A stretch of 64,000 nt of DNA from Antrihabitans auranticaus (GCF_016481275.1 NZ_JAEMNW010000007.1:124001-188000); one strand, 5' to 3'; shown: positions 10,368-19,612, counted from the first letter of the stretch. Translations and numbers: made by a program. The notes: generated from the letters alone by a model not told the origin.

Positions 10368-11354
10368 GTGCCCTCTCTGCCGCCGCTCGCCGATGTGCTG
10401 GCCGACGCGCACGTAGTCAGCTTGCCGATGCGAGTGCGGTTCCGTGGCATCACTACTCGTGAGGTGATGCTGATCCGCGGTCCGTCGGGATGGGGCGAGT
10501 TCGGGCCGTTTCCCGAGTACGGCGACGACGAGGCCGCGCATTGGCTGCGCAGCGCGATCGAGGCGGCATGGATCGGTCCGCCGCCCGCGGTACGGACCGC
10601 CGTGCCGATCAACGCGACCGTCCCCGCCATCGGACCTGACCTCGTGGCCGGGGTGCTCGCACGGTTCCCCGGTGCCACGACCGCCAAGGTGAAGGTCGCC
10701 GAACGGGGGCAGGCGCCGGCCGACGACATCGCACGAGTCGCGGCGGTTCGCGAGCACATCGGCAACGTCAGGGTCGACGCCAACGGTGGCTGGACGGTCG
10801 ACGAAGCGTGTGTCGCACTGCAGGCGCTGACCGTAGACGGACCACTCGAATACGCCGAGCAACCGTGCGCGAGCGTGGAGGAACTGGTGCAAGTGCGCCG
10901 CCGGCTACCGCACATTCGGATCGCGGCCGACGAAAGCATCAGACGGGCAGAGGATCCCCTGCGAGTTGCGCGGCTGGGCGGCCTCGACGTCGCCGTCGTC
11001 AAGGTCGCGCCGCTGGGCGGAACGCGCAGACTGCTTGCGCTCGCCAGGGAATTGGGGGAGTTCGGCATACCCCTTGTCGTATCGAGCGCGCTCGACTCTG
11101 CAGTCGGAATGAATGCGGGCCTGGCAGCAGCAGGCGCGCTGCCCGAACTCGAACTCGCATGCGGCCTCGGTACCAGCGGGTTCTTCGCGCAGGACGTCGC
11201 ACCGGCTCGCGAGATGGTCGACGGTCGATATTCGACCGTCGCAGTCGACCCGGAACCCGAGCGGCTGCAACGTCTTGTCAGCCCGCCGGACCGGTCCCGC
11301 TGGTGGTTCGACAGGCTCGCCCGGTGCTACGCGAGACTCGCCGACACAATCTAG
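10368..11354 (+). CDS. menC: MenC, o-succinylbenzoate synthase
   Basis: Dehydrates SHCHC to o-succinylbenzoate. 328 aa enolase-superfamily protein. The acid-base and metal ligands can be placed: Lys pair in TTAKVKVAE, Asp in VRVDANGGW, Glu in YAEQPCAS, Asp in RIAADESIRR and Lys in VVKVAPLGG. GTG start at 10368. It belongs to the actinobacterial MenC class, with a WGEFGPFPEYGD N-terminal capping segment. Follows the thioesterase gene by 10 bp; both fit one menaquinone unit. Confidence 0.95.
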   Translation: MPSLPPLADVLADAHVVSLPMRVRFRGITTREVMLIRGPSGWGEFGPFPEYGDDEAAHWLRSAIEAAWIGPPPAVRTAVPINATVPAIGPDLVAGVLARFPGATTAKVKVAERGQAPADDIARVAAVREHIGNVRVDANGGWTVDEACVALQALTVDGPLEYAEQPCASVEELVQVRRRLPHIRIAADESIRRAEDPLRVARLGGLDVAVVKVAPLGGTRRLLALARELGEFGIPLVVSSALDSAVGMNAGLAAAGALPELELACGLGTSGFFAQDVAPAREMVDGRYSTVAVDPEPERLQRLVSPPDRSRWWFDRLARCYARLADTI

Positions 11355-11363
11355 CGAAAGCCG

Positions 11364-11369
11364 TATAGT
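11364..11369 (+). promoter_or_regulatory. Putative -10 TATAGT of the DUF6918 gene
   Basis: TATAGT matches TANNNT well and lies just after the menC stop. A start point near 11376 gives a leader of about 35 nt that ends in a strong GGGAGGA ribosome site (11398-11404). Confidence 0.45.
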
Positions 11370-11411
11370 GTCGGTCGGCAGACGTCGAACCAAAGTCGGG
11401 AGGACTTGAAA

Positions 11412-11855
11412 GTGGTTGCAGCACTAAAGGAAACCTTGTTGGACGAGTCGCGTGCGGCAACGGTGATCGCAGAAGCGCGGGACCTGATCGATGCCGAGGT
11501 CGCGGACAAGAAGGGTGCGTCGGGGCTCGCGGTCAAGGGTGGCTACGCAACCGTGAAGAAGGTCAATCCGACGATCGTGACGGAGGCGCTGGAGCGTTTG
11601 CTGCCCGAGTTCTTCGTTCGCCTGCAGCCGTACTGGCAGGACTTCTCGGTGGCGGGTGGCCGCTTCGCCGACTACCTCGTCGCGCGTGCGGACGACGTTT
11701 CGGACGCGCTGCTGACCGTCACCGACGAGCGCGTGGAGGCTTCCAGTCGCCAGGCCGCGAAGAAGGTCTACAAGTCGATGCGGCCGTCCGCGAAGAAGAA
11801 CGTCATCGAGGCTCTGCCGCGACTGGGTGACTTGGTGCAGAAGCACGCGGAGTGA
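11412..11855 (+). CDS. DUF6918-like actinobacterial protein
   Basis: 147 aa helical protein of unknown function with no signal peptide or membrane segment. I choose the GTG at 11412 over a TTG at 11406 because GGGAGGA (11398-11404) is 7 nt from the GTG and only 1 nt from the TTG. Visible blocks are KKGASGLAVKGGYATVKKVNP and a lysine/arginine-rich C-terminus, with KVYKSMRPSAKKNVIEALP. The family is common in mycolata and streptomycetes. It has its own promoter-like element and converges on the siderophore-interacting gene. Confidence 0.75.
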   Translation: MVAALKETLLDESRAATVIAEARDLIDAEVADKKGASGLAVKGGYATVKKVNPTIVTEALERLLPEFFVRLQPYWQDFSVAGGRFADYLVARADDVSDALLTVTDERVEASSRQAAKKVYKSMRPSAKKNVIEALPRLGDLVQKHAE

Positions 11856-11906
11856 TTACCGTGCGCGGTTGGAGAGTCTCCGGACTCCCCAACCGCGCAC
11901 AGGTTT

Positions 11907-12725
11907 TCAGCCCGCTGCGCGACCCTGCTTCCAGTAGCCGGTGAAGTTCACATGAGACTTCGGGACGTGCTTGTCGTTGACGAGGAAGCGGCGCATCCCC
12001 TTCGCGAGTTCGCTTTCCCCTGCGATGAACGCGTAGCACTGGCCGTCGGGAAGTGTTGCGGTGCGGACGGTTTCGGCGACGAGCGCACCCGGCTTCGCGT
12101 CGTGATCGGTCCGCACGACCCAGTGGATGTTCGCACCTTCGGGGGCGTCGAACGTCTGCTTGTCGTCGGCGTCGGGGATCTCGATGAAGACCTCGGCGCG
12201 CAAGTCGCGCGGCGCGGAGTTCAAGATTCCGATGATGGCCGGCAGCGCGCTCTCTTCGCCGACCAGCAGCGTCCATTCCGCATCGTCGGGTGCCGCGTAG
12301 GTGATGCCCTCGTCGAGAAGCGCGACCTCGTCTCCGGGGGAGACGGCCGTGATCCACGGATAGATGATTCCGATGTCGCCATGTACCGCGAAGTCGATGT
12401 CGAGTTCCGGCGTATCGCCGAACTCGCCTTTGCCGGCTGAACGGAAATCGCGGACCGTGTAGTTGCGAACGCCCGGCCTGGAGTCCTTCGACATCAGCAG
12501 ATACTGGGCGTACCAGAGGTTGCTCGCCTTGGTCGGGAGCCGCAGTTCGCTCTGGTCCTTCTTCGGGAAGAACATGCGGAACCACTGGTCGTAACCCATG
12601 GGCGTGAAGTTGTCGAGGCCCTCGCCGCCGAGCGTCAACCGAACGAAACTAGGGCTGACCTGCTTCGATGCGACGACGACCGCGCTCAGGATCTGTCGTT
12701 CTGCAGGTTTGACGTACTTTGACAT
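11907..12725 (-). CDS. Siderophore-interacting protein, FAD-dependent ferric reductase
   Basis: 272 aa flavoenzyme of the ViuB/YqjH family that releases iron from ferric siderophores using NAD(P)H. N-terminal FAD-binding barrel with VRNYTVRDFR (the RxYT flavin motif), and a C-terminal SIP domain with LVGEESALPAI and AGESELAKGMRRFLV. The ATG at 12725 has no ribosome site; a TAACCT -10 hexamer lies 6 nt upstream inside an iron box (12730-12748). That predicts a leaderless mRNA repressed by IdeR/DtxR when iron is sufficient. Confidence 0.93.
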   Translation of the reverse strand: MSKYVKPAERQILSAVVVASKQVSPSFVRLTLGGEGLDNFTPMGYDQWFRMFFPKKDQSELRLPTKASNLWYAQYLLMSKDSRPGVRNYTVRDFRSAGKGEFGDTPELDIDFAVHGDIGIIYPWITAVSPGDEVALLDEGITYAAPDDAEWTLLVGEESALPAIIGILNSAPRDLRAEVFIEIPDADDKQTFDAPEGANIHWVVRTDHDAKPGALVAETVRTATLPDGQCYAFIAGESELAKGMRRFLVNDKHVPKSHVNFTGYWKQGRAAG

Positions 12726-12729
12726 GCCG

Positions 12730-12748
12730 GTAGGTTAGCATCACCTAA
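12730..12748. promoter_or_regulatory. IdeR/DtxR iron box over the -10 of the SIP gene
   Basis: GTAGGTTAGCATCACCTAA matches the palindromic DtxR/IdeR consensus at 15 of 19 positions by eye. Its TAACCT (minus strand, 12737-12732) ends 6 nt before the start codon and serves as the -10. Bound IdeR-Fe would block RNA polymerase directly. Confidence 0.8.
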
Positions 12749-12817
12749 CTTGCTGTGCGCGCTCGTGGTGAGCGACGCGACAGCGCCGTGAGCCGCGTCA
12801 TCTGACAATCTGAACGA

Positions 12818-14428
12818 GTGAACCCGTCCACTGCGCAGGCCACGGTTGTCGTCGACGAACTGATTCGTGGCGGCGTCGAGGACGTCGTTCTGTGCCCGGG
12901 TTCGCGGAATGCACCGCTCGCATTCGCACTGCAGGCGGCCGACGCCGCGGGCAGGGTCCGCCTCCATATGCGTATCGACGAACGCACCGCGGGCTTTCTG
13001 GCAATCGGTCTTGCGGTCGCGAGCAGGCGACCCGTTCCGGTCGTGATGACGTCCGGAACAGCGGTCGCCAACCTCGGGCCTGCCGTACTGGAAGCCAACT
13101 ACGCACGGGTGCCGCTCGTCGTCCTCAGCGCAAACCGGCCGTACGAAATGCTCGGCACCGGGGCGAATCAAACGATCGAGCAGCTCGGGCTGTTCGGGAC
13201 GCAGGTTCGCGCGACGGTCAGCCTCGGCCTCGCCGAGGACGGGTTGGCGCAGAACAGTCAGTGGCGGTCCGCGGTGTGCCGGGTGCTCGCGGCGGCCCGC
13301 GGTACGCGGTCCGGGAACGCCGGACCCGTGCATTTCGACATCCCGCTGCGCGAGCCCCTCGTGCCAGATCATCATCCGCAGGCGGCGACTCCGGCCGGTC
13401 GCGCGGACGGTGCTGCGTGGACGACGACGCAGAACGCCACGCTCGACGTACCGATCGACATCGACCTCACGCCCGACACCGTCGTGATCTCCGGCCACGG
13501 CGCCGGGCATCGTCCCGAACTCGCACATCTACCGACGGTCGCCGAGCCGACGGCACCCCTGCACGGTCCGGCGTTGCATCCGCTGTGCCTGCCCCTGCTC
13601 GAACCGCGCCAAGCGATCATCACCGGACGCCCCACGCTGCACCGCCCGGTTGCAAAGCTGCTCGCGGACCCTGCCGTTGCCGTATTCGCGTTGACGACCG
13701 GGCCGCGGTGGCCCGATGTTTCGGGCAACGTGGTCGGCACCGGGACTCGCGCGGTCGTATCGGGAGCGCCCCGCGATGCCTGGCTCGCGCGCTGTGAGAA
13801 ATTGACCAAAGGTGCCGATTCCGCTGTGCGCGAACAGCTTTCGCTGCATCCGAAGCCGACCGGACTGCATGTCGCCGCAGTCGTCACCGATGCACTGCGG
13901 CCCGGCGACCAGTTGCTGCTCGGCGCGTCGAATCCGGTCCGCGACGCCGCGCTCGTGAGTTATCCGAAAGCCGATGTGCGGGTTCTGTCGAATCGCGGAG
14001 TCGCGGGAATCGACGGGACCGTCTCGACCGCCGTCGGCGCGGCACTCAAGCACGATGGCCGCACGATTTCGCTGATCGGCGACCTCACCTTCCTGCACGA
14101 CGCTTCGGGCCTGCTCATGGGTTCGGGAGAGCCGCGCCCCGAGGACCTCACGATCGTCGTCGCCAACGACGACGGCGGCGGCATCTTCGAACTGCTAGAG
14201 CAGGGCGACCCGCAATACGCGGGGGTGTTCGAGCGCGTCTTCGGCACACCGCACGGCATGGACCTCGCCGCGCTGTGCGGCGCCTACCGGATTCCGCATC
14301 GCTGCGTGGATCTCGACGGCCTGGCAGCGGCATTGGCCGCCCCGAACCACGGGGTCCGGGTCCTCGAGGTCACAACCGAGCGGTCGGGGCTGCGTGAGCT
14401 TCACGCAGCCGTCCGTGCGCGGCTGTGA
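12818..14428 (+). CDS. menD: MenD, SEPHCHC synthase
   Basis: ThDP-dependent enzyme joining 2-oxoglutarate and isochorismate, the first committed step of menaquinone synthesis. 536 aa. N-terminal [13 protein letters not shown] with the cofactor-activating Glu region ([15 protein letters not shown]), [18 protein letters not shown], and the C-terminal ThDP/metal motif [13 protein letters not shown] followed by [18 protein letters not shown] start at 12818, 6 nt after a CAATCT hexamer, so possibly leaderless. The stop codon lies in the first of three 21-bp tandem repeats. Confidence 0.96.
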   Translation: MNPSTAQATVVVDELIRGGVEDVVLCPGSRNAPLAFALQAADAAGRVRLHMRIDERTAGFLAIGLAVASRRPVPVVMTSGTAVANLGPAVLEANYARVPLVVLSANRPYEMLGTGANQTIEQLGLFGTQVRATVSLGLAEDGLAQNSQWRSAVCRVLAAARGTRSGNAGPVHFDIPLREPLVPDHHPQAATPAGRADGAAWTTTQNATLDVPIDIDLTPDTVVISGHGAGHRPELAHLPTVAEPTAPLHGPALHPLCLPLLEPRQAIITGRPTLHRPVAKLLADPAVAVFALTTGPRWPDVSGNVVGTGTRAVVSGAPRDAWLARCEKLTKGADSAVREQLSLHPKPTGLHVAAVVTDALRPGDQLLLGASNPVRDAALVSYPKADVRVLSNRGVAGIDGTVSTAVGAALKHDGRTISLIGDLTFLHDASGLLMGSGEPRPEDLTIVVANDDGGGIFELLEQGDPQYAGVFERVFGTPHGMDLAALCGAYRIPHRCVDLDGLAAALAAPNHGVRVLEVTTERSGLRELHAAVRARL

Positions 14429-14473
14429 CTCGTCCGTGCGCGGCTAAGACGGGTCCGTGCGCGGCTATGACTC
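14411..14473. repeat. Three tandem 21-bp repeats between menD and the DUF2505 gene
   Basis: Copies at 14411-14431, 14432-14452 and 14453-14473 share GTCCGTGCGCGGCT plus a variable seven bases. Copy 1 encodes the last residues and TGA stop of MenD; copy 3 supplies the TAG stop of the convergent gene at 14467-14465. They look like slippage duplications of the menD 3' end. Confidence 0.85.
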
Positions 14474-14968
14474 GGACTGCTGGCTGATCCACTTTTCGAC
14501 GTAGTCGCGCTTGCCGTTGAAGCCGCGCTTGATCATGTTCTCCACCATCGACTCGAGCATGCCGCCGATGATCCGCACCTTGACCTCGGTCAGGCCCGCG
14601 ACCTCGAGGATCGAACCCTCGCCTTCGGGGCGCAGGAGCATCGTGCCCTCGATGCGGCCGCTCATGTTCGTCGACCCGCCGTCGAATGTGCCCTTCGCGC
14701 GCTCGCCGTCGAAGGGTGACCAGCGATCGGTATGGGTCAGAACGAGGTCGCCCTTCATGGCTTTGCGGACCGGTCCGGGGAGCGCAGCGCGGCCGACATG
14801 CTCGACCATCGCGACCGTCAACGTGCCCGGTCCGTCCGACGATGTCTCGACGGAAGCGTTCTCCGCGCCTTCGAAGATGGAGTGCCAGAACCGATCGGTC
14901 GTCAACGCCTCGTGAACGACCGCCGGGGGTGAGGGATACGACACAGTGAACTCGAACGATCTGGACAT
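14465..14968 (-). CDS. DUF2505 (START/SRPBCC-like) protein
   Basis: 167 aa in the actinobacterial DUF2505 family, related to the START/SRPBCC lipid-binding fold. I use the ATG at 14968 because the protein then begins MSRSFEFTVSYPSPPAVVHEA, the usual family N-terminus; the open frame farther upstream has no homology-like character. A TACCGT hexamer lies 8 nt before the start. No catalytic residues are known for the family; binding of a hydrophobic ligand is inferred from the fold. Confidence 0.82.
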   Translation of the reverse strand: MSRSFEFTVSYPSPPAVVHEALTTDRFWHSIFEGAENASVETSSDGPGTLTVAMVEHVGRAALPGPVRKAMKGDLVLTHTDRWSPFDGERAKGTFDGGSTNMSGRIEGTMLLRPEGEGSILEVAGLTEVKVRIIGGMLESMVENMIKRGFNGKRDYVEKWISQQSES

Positions 14969-15016
14969 GTTGGGTGACGGTACCCGAGTGATCGCGGACC
15001 GGCGCAGCAGCAACGG

Positions 15017-15022
15017 TAGCCT
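15017..15022 (+). promoter_or_regulatory. Putative -10 TAGCCT for a leaderless transcript
   Basis: TAGCCT ends 6 nt before the GTG start at 15029; the six bases between contain no ribosome site. Confidence 0.5.
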
Positions 15023-15028
15023 TCGTTC

Positions 15029-15466
15029 GTGACCACCCGACGTGAAACCGCCTTGCGCCGGATTCGCGTCGGTATCTATGCGACCGCGATCAGCGTGTCG
15101 ATCCTTGCCGTGCTTCTGGTGTTCGCGGCGTGGCGAAACGACCACACCATCACTGCAGACAAGGGCGTGGTGACCGCTGAAGTGCTGTCGTCCGGCCGGT
15201 TGCGGTCTGCGGTGAGCTTCGTGACCCCGGATGGGCGGACCCGGACGCCGAAGCTCGGCGTGCTGTACCCCGGCAACCTCACAGTCGGGCAGCACATCGA
15301 CGTCGAATACGCCAAGAGCGACCCCGATCTGGTCCGTGTGTCGGGTCGCGATGCGAGTGTCGCTCTCGTCCCGGTGGGCTCGGTGATCGTGATCGTATGG
15401 CTCATCGCGCTGCCCTCACTTGCGGTCGTCCGGCGCATGCGCCGCGAGTCCGAATCGCTTGTCTGA
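15029..15466 (+). CDS. DUF3592-like membrane protein (Rv0556 position)
   Basis: 145 aa with one hydrophobic segment near residues 14-34 and a second near 111-130, flanking an extracytoplasmic beta-rich domain ([16 protein letters not shown] and [19 protein letters not shown]). This is the DUF3592 layout; function unknown. It holds the place of Rv0556 between menD and mgtA. The stop codon lies in the first of three 18-bp tandem repeats. Confidence 0.78.
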   Translation: MTTRRETALRRIRVGIYATAISVSILAVLLVFAAWRNDHTITADKGVVTAEVLSSGRLRSAVSFVTPDGRTRTPKLGVLYPGNLTVGQHIDVEYAKSDPDLVRVSGRDASVALVPVGSVIVIVWLIALPSLAVVRRMRRESESLV

Positions 15467-15510
15467 ACTTCAGCGCTTGTCTGAACTTCAGCGTTCGTCT
15501 GAACTTCGCC
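15457..15510. repeat. Three tandem 18-bp repeats over a stop codon
   Basis: GCTTGTCTGAACTTCAGC at 15457-15474 and again, identical, at 15475-15492, then a diverged copy at 15493-15510. Each of the first two contains an in-frame TGA; the first is the stop of the DUF3592 gene. Confidence 0.85.
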
Positions 15511-15564
15511 TGGGCGTCACGCCGTCGTGGCCGACTCGCGGAGCAGCCCCGAAACACTGAGCTC

Positions 15565-16710
15565 ATGCGAGTAGCCATAGTCGCAGAATCCTTTCTGCCG
15601 AACATGAACGGTGTTACCAACTCCGTCCTCCGCGTGCTCGACCACTTCAAGAAGAACGGTCACCAGGCCTTGGTGGTGGCGCCGGACACGATCCGCGGCG
15701 TCGCCCCCGCGGCAACCGAATACGACGGTTTCCCGGTCTTCCGTGTGCCCGCGGTGATGGTCCCGAAGGTGAGTTCGTTGCCGGTGGGACTGCCGCAGCC
15801 TCGGATAACGTCGGTTCTGCGCGACTTCGACCCGGACGTCGTCCACCTCGCGTCGCCGTTCCTGCTGGGTGCGGGCGGTCTCGGCGCGGCCCTGCGCTTG
15901 GACATTCCGGCCGTCGCGATCTACCAGACCGACGTAGCGGGCTTCGCCAAGAGCTACGGACTCGGTCTCACGAGCCGCGCTGCATGGGCCTGGACCGCTC
16001 GGATCCACCGGCGCTCGGCACGGACGCTTGCGCCGTCCACTGCAGCGGTCGAGGACCTCGTCCGGCACGACATCCCGCGCGTGCACCGGTGGAGCCGGGG
16101 CTGCGACATCGAACGGTTTGCGCCGAGTGCCCGTCGCGAAGAGCTGCGAGCATCCTGGGGTGCGGGCAACAAGCTGATCGTCGGCTTCGTGGGCCGGCTG
16201 GCTCCGGAAAAGCACGTCGAGCGCCTGGCGTCGCTCGCGGGTAATCCGAACATTCAGCTGGTCATCGTGGGTGACGGGCCGGACCGGCCCGCGTTGGAAA
16301 AGCTTCTTCCCGGCGCGGTTTTCATGGGTCAATTGGGCGGATCCGCGCTGGCACAGGCCTATGCGAGCCTGGACGTCTTCGTCCACCCCGGTGAGCACGA
16401 GACGTTCTGCCAGGCGGTCCAGGAAGCGCTGGCGAGCGGCGTTCCGGTGATCGGTCCGGACGCAGGCGGCCCACGCGACCTCATCTCTCATTGCCGCAAC
16501 GGCTACCTGCTGCCGGTGGACCGATTCGGTGAACTGCTGCCGAGTGCGGTCGCCGCCTTCGCGGACCGCACGGTCCGGGCGCGGTTCGGGGATGCCGCCC
16601 GTCGTTCGGTCCTGCAGCGGACCTGGCCCGCGATCTGCGGCGAGCTGGTCGACCACTACAGCGACGTCATCCATGGCGGTCACGCAACGGCCTTGTCGGT
16701 GACCGCGTAA
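15565..16710 (+). CDS. mgtA: MgtA-type GDP-mannose-dependent alpha-mannosyltransferase
   Basis: GT4-family glycosyltransferase, 381 aa, orthologue by position and sequence of Rv0557 (MgtA, once called PimB), which mannosylates a glucuronosyl diacylglycerol in lipomannan-type lipoglycan synthesis. N-terminal [21 protein letters not shown] is diagnostic and fixes the start at ATG 15565 although the frame stays open upstream. [15 protein letters not shown] and the [21 protein letters not shown] block (EX7E donor site) are present. Lies between menD and menG as in Mycobacterium. Confidence 0.93.
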   Translation: MRVAIVAESFLPNMNGVTNSVLRVLDHFKKNGHQALVVAPDTIRGVAPAATEYDGFPVFRVPAVMVPKVSSLPVGLPQPRITSVLRDFDPDVVHLASPFLLGAGGLGAALRLDIPAVAIYQTDVAGFAKSYGLGLTSRAAWAWTARIHRRSARTLAPSTAAVEDLVRHDIPRVHRWSRGCDIERFAPSARREELRASWGAGNKLIVGFVGRLAPEKHVERLASLAGNPNIQLVIVGDGPDRPALEKLLPGAVFMGQLGGSALAQAYASLDVFVHPGEHETFCQAVQEALASGVPVIGPDAGGPRDLISHCRNGYLLPVDRFGELLPSAVAAFADRTVRARFGDAARRSVLQRTWPAICGELVDHYSDVIHGGHATALSVTA

Positions 16711-16720
16711 CCTCGCCGGG

Positions 16721-16726
16721 TACCGT
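16721..16726 (+). promoter_or_regulatory. Putative -10 TACCGT for a leaderless menG transcript
   Basis: TACCGT ends 6 nt before the GTG start of menG (16733). Confidence 0.5.
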
Positions 16727-16732
16727 CGGAGC

Positions 16733-17434
16733 GTGGCTAAAAACTCCGGTTCGCGGGCGTCGCTCGAGAAGGACCCGCACGATGTAGCGGCGATGTTCGA
16801 CGGCGTGGCCCGTCGCTACGACATCACCAATACCGTGATCTCGCTCGGGCAGGACAAGATCTGGCGCCGTGCAACGCGAAAAGCGCTGGCGCCCAAGGCG
16901 GGTGAGCGGGTGCTCGACCTTGCGGCCGGAACCGGTGTCTCGACGGTCGAGCTGGAGAAGTCCGGAGCCTGGTGTGTCGCAGCGGATTTCTCGCTGGGCA
17001 TGCTCAAGGCGGGCCTCTCGCGCAACGTTCCGATGGTCGCAGGCGATGCGATGCATCTACCCTTCGCCGACCAGGTCTTCGACGCTGCGACGATCTCGTT
17101 CGGACTGCGCAATGTGTCGGATTTCGATGCGGGCCTTCGCGAGATCGCACGCGTCACGCGCCCGGGCGGGCGGCTTGTCGTATGCGAATTCTCGACACCG
17201 GTGTTCAAGCCGATGCGCATCGCGTACATGGAGTACCTGATGAAGGCGCTGCCACGGGTCGCGCGGTCGGTCAGCAGCAACCCGGACGCGTATGTCTATC
17301 TCGCGGAGTCGATTCGCGCCTGGCCGGCCCAGTTCGAGCTGGCCAAGCGCATCGAGGCAGCTGGCTGGCGGGACGTGACGGTCCGCAACCTCAGCGGCGG
17401 AATCGTCGCGCTCCACAGCGCCGTACGGGTCTAG
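16733..17434 (+). CDS. menG: MenG (UbiE family), demethylmenaquinone methyltransferase
   Basis: Last step of menaquinone synthesis: SAM-dependent methylation of demethylmenaquinone. 233 aa Rossmann methyltransferase with the UbiE signatures [18 protein letters not shown] and [17 protein letters not shown], and SAM motif [16 protein letters not shown] near residues 58-72. GTG start, probably leaderless. Converges on a VOC gene 16 bp away; its last codons are duplicated (17420-17447). Confidence 0.95.
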   Translation: MAKNSGSRASLEKDPHDVAAMFDGVARRYDITNTVISLGQDKIWRRATRKALAPKAGERVLDLAAGTGVSTVELEKSGAWCVAADFSLGMLKAGLSRNVPMVAGDAMHLPFADQVFDAATISFGLRNVSDFDAGLREIARVTRPGGRLVVCEFSTPVFKPMRIAYMEYLMKALPRVARSVSSNPDAYVYLAESIRAWPAQFELAKRIEAAGWRDVTVRNLSGGIVALHSAVRV

Positions 17435-17447
17435 TGCCGTACGGGTC
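17420..17447. repeat. 16-bp direct duplication at the menG stop
   Basis: GCCGTACGGGTC occurs at 17420-17431 and again at 17436-17447, a 16-bp period, with the menG TAG stop between the copies. Confidence 0.75.
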
Positions 17448-17450
17448 CGG

Positions 17451-17879
17451 CTACTTGAAGTCGTCGGGTGAGTACGGCTTGTTCTCGACGATGACCAGCC
17501 AGTTGCCCGAGTTGTCGCGGATGATCGCCTCGACGCCGTAGGGTCGATCCGACGGTTCCTGAACGAACTCGACTCCCTTCGCGCTGAGTTCCTCGAAGGT
17601 TTTGCGACAGTCGTCGGTACGCAATCCGAGGCCGCCCATCGACCCGTTCGCGAGCGAACGCCGGACCGCCTCGGCCATTTCCTCGCTCATCGGCGGACCC
17701 GGAATCATCAGTGTAACTTCGAGTTCCGGATGATCGGGCTGTGCAACCGTGACCCAGCGGAAGCCCTCACCCATCGAGACATCCGCTCGCTCGACGAAGC
17801 CGAGCTTGTCGATGTAGTACTTCTTTGCCTCGTCCTGGTCGGTGACGTAGACGGTGACTAGCGAGACGTTTGTGATCAT
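17451..17879 (-). CDS. VOC-fold protein paired with AraC regulator
   Basis: 142 aa glyoxalase-fold protein: MITNVSLVTVYVTDQDEAKKYY, an FRWVTVAQPDHPELEVTLM strand and the closing GVEAIIRDNSGNWLVIVE strand. The last gene of menJ-araC-VOC on the minus strand, 9 bp after the AraC stop. A TAGGTT hexamer (17891-17886, minus) ends 6 nt before its ATG, so it may also have a leaderless transcript of its own. Substrate unknown. Confidence 0.82.
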   Translation of the reverse strand: MITNVSLVTVYVTDQDEAKKYYIDKLGFVERADVSMGEGFRWVTVAQPDHPELEVTLMIPGPPMSEEMAEAVRRSLANGSMGGLGLRTDDCRKTFEELSAKGVEFVQEPSDRPYGVEAIIRDNSGNWLVIVENKPYSPDDFK

Positions 17880-17885
17880 GCGACC

Positions 17886-17891
17886 AACCTA
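17886..17891 (-). promoter_or_regulatory. Putative -10 TAGGTT for the VOC gene
   Basis: Minus-strand TAGGTT, beginning with the TAG stop codon of the AraC gene, ends 6 nt before the ATG at 17879. Confidence 0.4.
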
Positions 17892-18344
17892 TTGCGTCTC
17901 GGTGCCGCCTGGCTTCTCCGAAATTGCTCTGTTGCGCGCCGTGTCGCTGAGGCCGTGCATGAAGACGTAGCAACCCGGAATGTGCGGCGCACCGGCGGCG
18001 AACTTTGCCTGATATGCAGTCGGCGACACCCCGACGAGCTGGCGAAACTTGCTGCTGAAGGACCCCAGACTGCTATACCCGACAAGGTCGCAGATCTCGG
18101 TCACCGTCAGGTTCGTGGCACGCAACAGGTCCTGAGCGCGTTCGATCCGCCGCTCGGCGAGATACGCGGCAGGAGTCTTCCCATAGGTGGCTGCGAAGCA
18201 GCGCAGGAAGTGGTACTTGGAAACGCCTGCGGCAGAAGCGAGTTCGTCGAGGTCCAACGGGTCGGCGTAGCGCCGGTCGGCGAGGTCGCGTGCTCGTCGC
18301 AGATGGGGGAGAAGCTCGAGCGGGACCTGCCGCGGACGAGTCAC
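17889..18344 (-). CDS. Compact AraC-family transcriptional regulator
   Basis: 151 aa, essentially only the AraC DNA-binding domain: two helix-turn-helix units, LDELASAAGVSKYHFLRCF and LTVTEICDLVGYSSLGSFSSKFR, with the family ending VGVSPTAYQAKF. I choose the GTG at 18344 because it overlaps the menJ stop by 4 bp (GTGA); the upstream extension is the shadow of menJ. The C-terminal 30 residues are not family-like. A short AraC gene beside a VOC gene suggests it controls that gene. Confidence 0.85.
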   Translation of the reverse strand: MTRPRQVPLELLPHLRRARDLADRRYADPLDLDELASAAGVSKYHFLRCFAATYGKTPAAYLAERRIERAQDLLRATNLTVTEICDLVGYSSLGSFSSKFRQLVGVSPTAYQAKFAAGAPHIPGCYVFMHGLSDTARNRAISEKPGGTETQ

Positions 18345-19600
18345 GCGAAAGGTTGCCGACGATCCAGCCGCAGCGACGCCCGACCCGAACCGCGCCACGC
18401 ACGCGCGGTCATGTCTTCGTCCTCTTCGGTGACCAGATTGCCCATGACGCGAATTGCAATGCGCATCAGGGCTTTCGACCGCAGTACAGGAGGTCCGCCG
18501 GCGCGGACCGTGCCAGGCACGGTCGCAAGGCCCGCCAGCCGTCGCGCGATCGAGAACGCGCGACCGTAACGATCACGAAGCAGTGCCGGCCAAATATGTG
18601 TGAGGTCCGGCTCGTCGAGGAGGTCGACGACGAGGCGGCCACCTTCGAGTCCATAGTCGATGCCCTCGCCGTTGAGCGGGTTCACGCAGCCCGCGGCGTC
18701 ACCGATCAGCGCCCAGTTCGGACCCGCGACACCGGACACCGATCCGCCCATCGGCAGCAAGGCCGAGGACACCGCGCGAATCGGACCCTCGAACTGCCAC
18801 TCTTCGCGGCGGTTCGCCGCATACAGCTCGAGCAGCGGTCGCAGCGCTACGTTCGCGGGTCGTTTCACCGTCGCCAGCGAGCCGACGCCGATGTTCACCT
18901 CGCCGGTCGAGAGGGGAAACACCCAGCCGTAGCCGGGCTGCAGCTTGCCGGTCGAGTCGCGCAGTTCCAGGTGCGACGTGATCCACGGATCGTCACTTCG
19001 ACCCGACGTCACGTATGCACGAGCGGCGACGCCGTAGGCAGTTTCGCGATGCCAGGTGCGGCCGAGTTCCTTGCCGAGGGTCGACCGGACGCCGTCGGCA
19101 ACGATCAACCTGTTGCAGTCGATCGACTCGATACCGTGTGCGGTTTTGACGGTCACCGCCGACACCTTGCCGCCGTCCTTCGTGACGCCGACGGCCTTCG
19201 CGCCCTCGACCATGCGCGCACCGGATTCGACGGCGGTGCGGCGCAGGCGGTCGTCGAGTTCGGTTCTGGGAACGGCACTTCCGACCGAAGGCAGCGAACC
19301 GCCCGGCCACGGCAACTCGACCTCGCGGCCGAATCCGGCGAGCCGCAAACCCTTGTTGACCGCGCGCTCGCGGACCCAGTCACCGAGGCCGAGATGATCC
19401 AGTTCCGCGATCGCGCGCGGGGTAAGTCCATCGCCACACGTCTTGTCCCGCGGGAACGTCGCAGCATCCAGCAAAATCACGTCCCGCCCCGACCTGGCAG
19501 CCCACGCTGCCGCAGCCGACCCCGCAGGTCCGGCACCGACGACGAGGACGTCCGTCGCTTTCGGCGTCGGCGGACTGTCGGCGGGGGGAACGTGGCGCAT
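18341..19600 (-). CDS. menJ: MenJ-like geranylgeranyl reductase (menaquinone tail reductase)
   Basis: FAD-dependent reductase of the geranylgeranyl reductase family, 419 aa; in Mycobacterium the orthologue saturates one isoprene unit of menaquinone. N-terminal dinucleotide site DVLVVGAGPAGSAAA, FPRDKTCGDGLTPRA (family fingerprint), and the second FAD motif ALIGDAAGCVNPLNGEGIDYGLEGG. The ATG at 19600 follows a TAACCT hexamer by 6 nt. It is divergent from the polyprenyl synthase gene and in frame-overlap with the AraC gene. Confidence 0.92.
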   Translation of the reverse strand: MRHVPPADSPPTPKATDVLVVGAGPAGSAAAAWAARSGRDVILLDAATFPRDKTCGDGLTPRAIAELDHLGLGDWVRERAVNKGLRLAGFGREVELPWPGGSLPSVGSAVPRTELDDRLRRTAVESGARMVEGAKAVGVTKDGGKVSAVTVKTAHGIESIDCNRLIVADGVRSTLGKELGRTWHRETAYGVAARAYVTSGRSDDPWITSHLELRDSTGKLQPGYGWVFPLSTGEVNIGVGSLATVKRPANVALRPLLELYAANRREEWQFEGPIRAVSSALLPMGGSVSGVAGPNWALIGDAAGCVNPLNGEGIDYGLEGGRLVVDLLDEPDLTHIWPALLRDRYGRAFSIARRLAGLATVPGTVRAGGPPVLRSKALMRIAIRVMGNLVTEEDEDMTARAWRGSGRASLRLDRRQPFA

Positions 19601-19606
19601 GGGTCA

Positions 19607-19612
19607 AGGTTA
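19607..19612 (-). promoter_or_regulatory. Putative -10 TAACCT for leaderless menJ
   Basis: Minus-strand TAACCT ends 6 nt upstream of the menJ ATG. Confidence 0.5.

Noticed and set aside
14411-15510. Tandem repeats at 14411 and 15457 as a CRISPR or MIRU-like array.
   Set aside because: No spacers, only three copies, and different unit sequences at each place; local slippage explains them.
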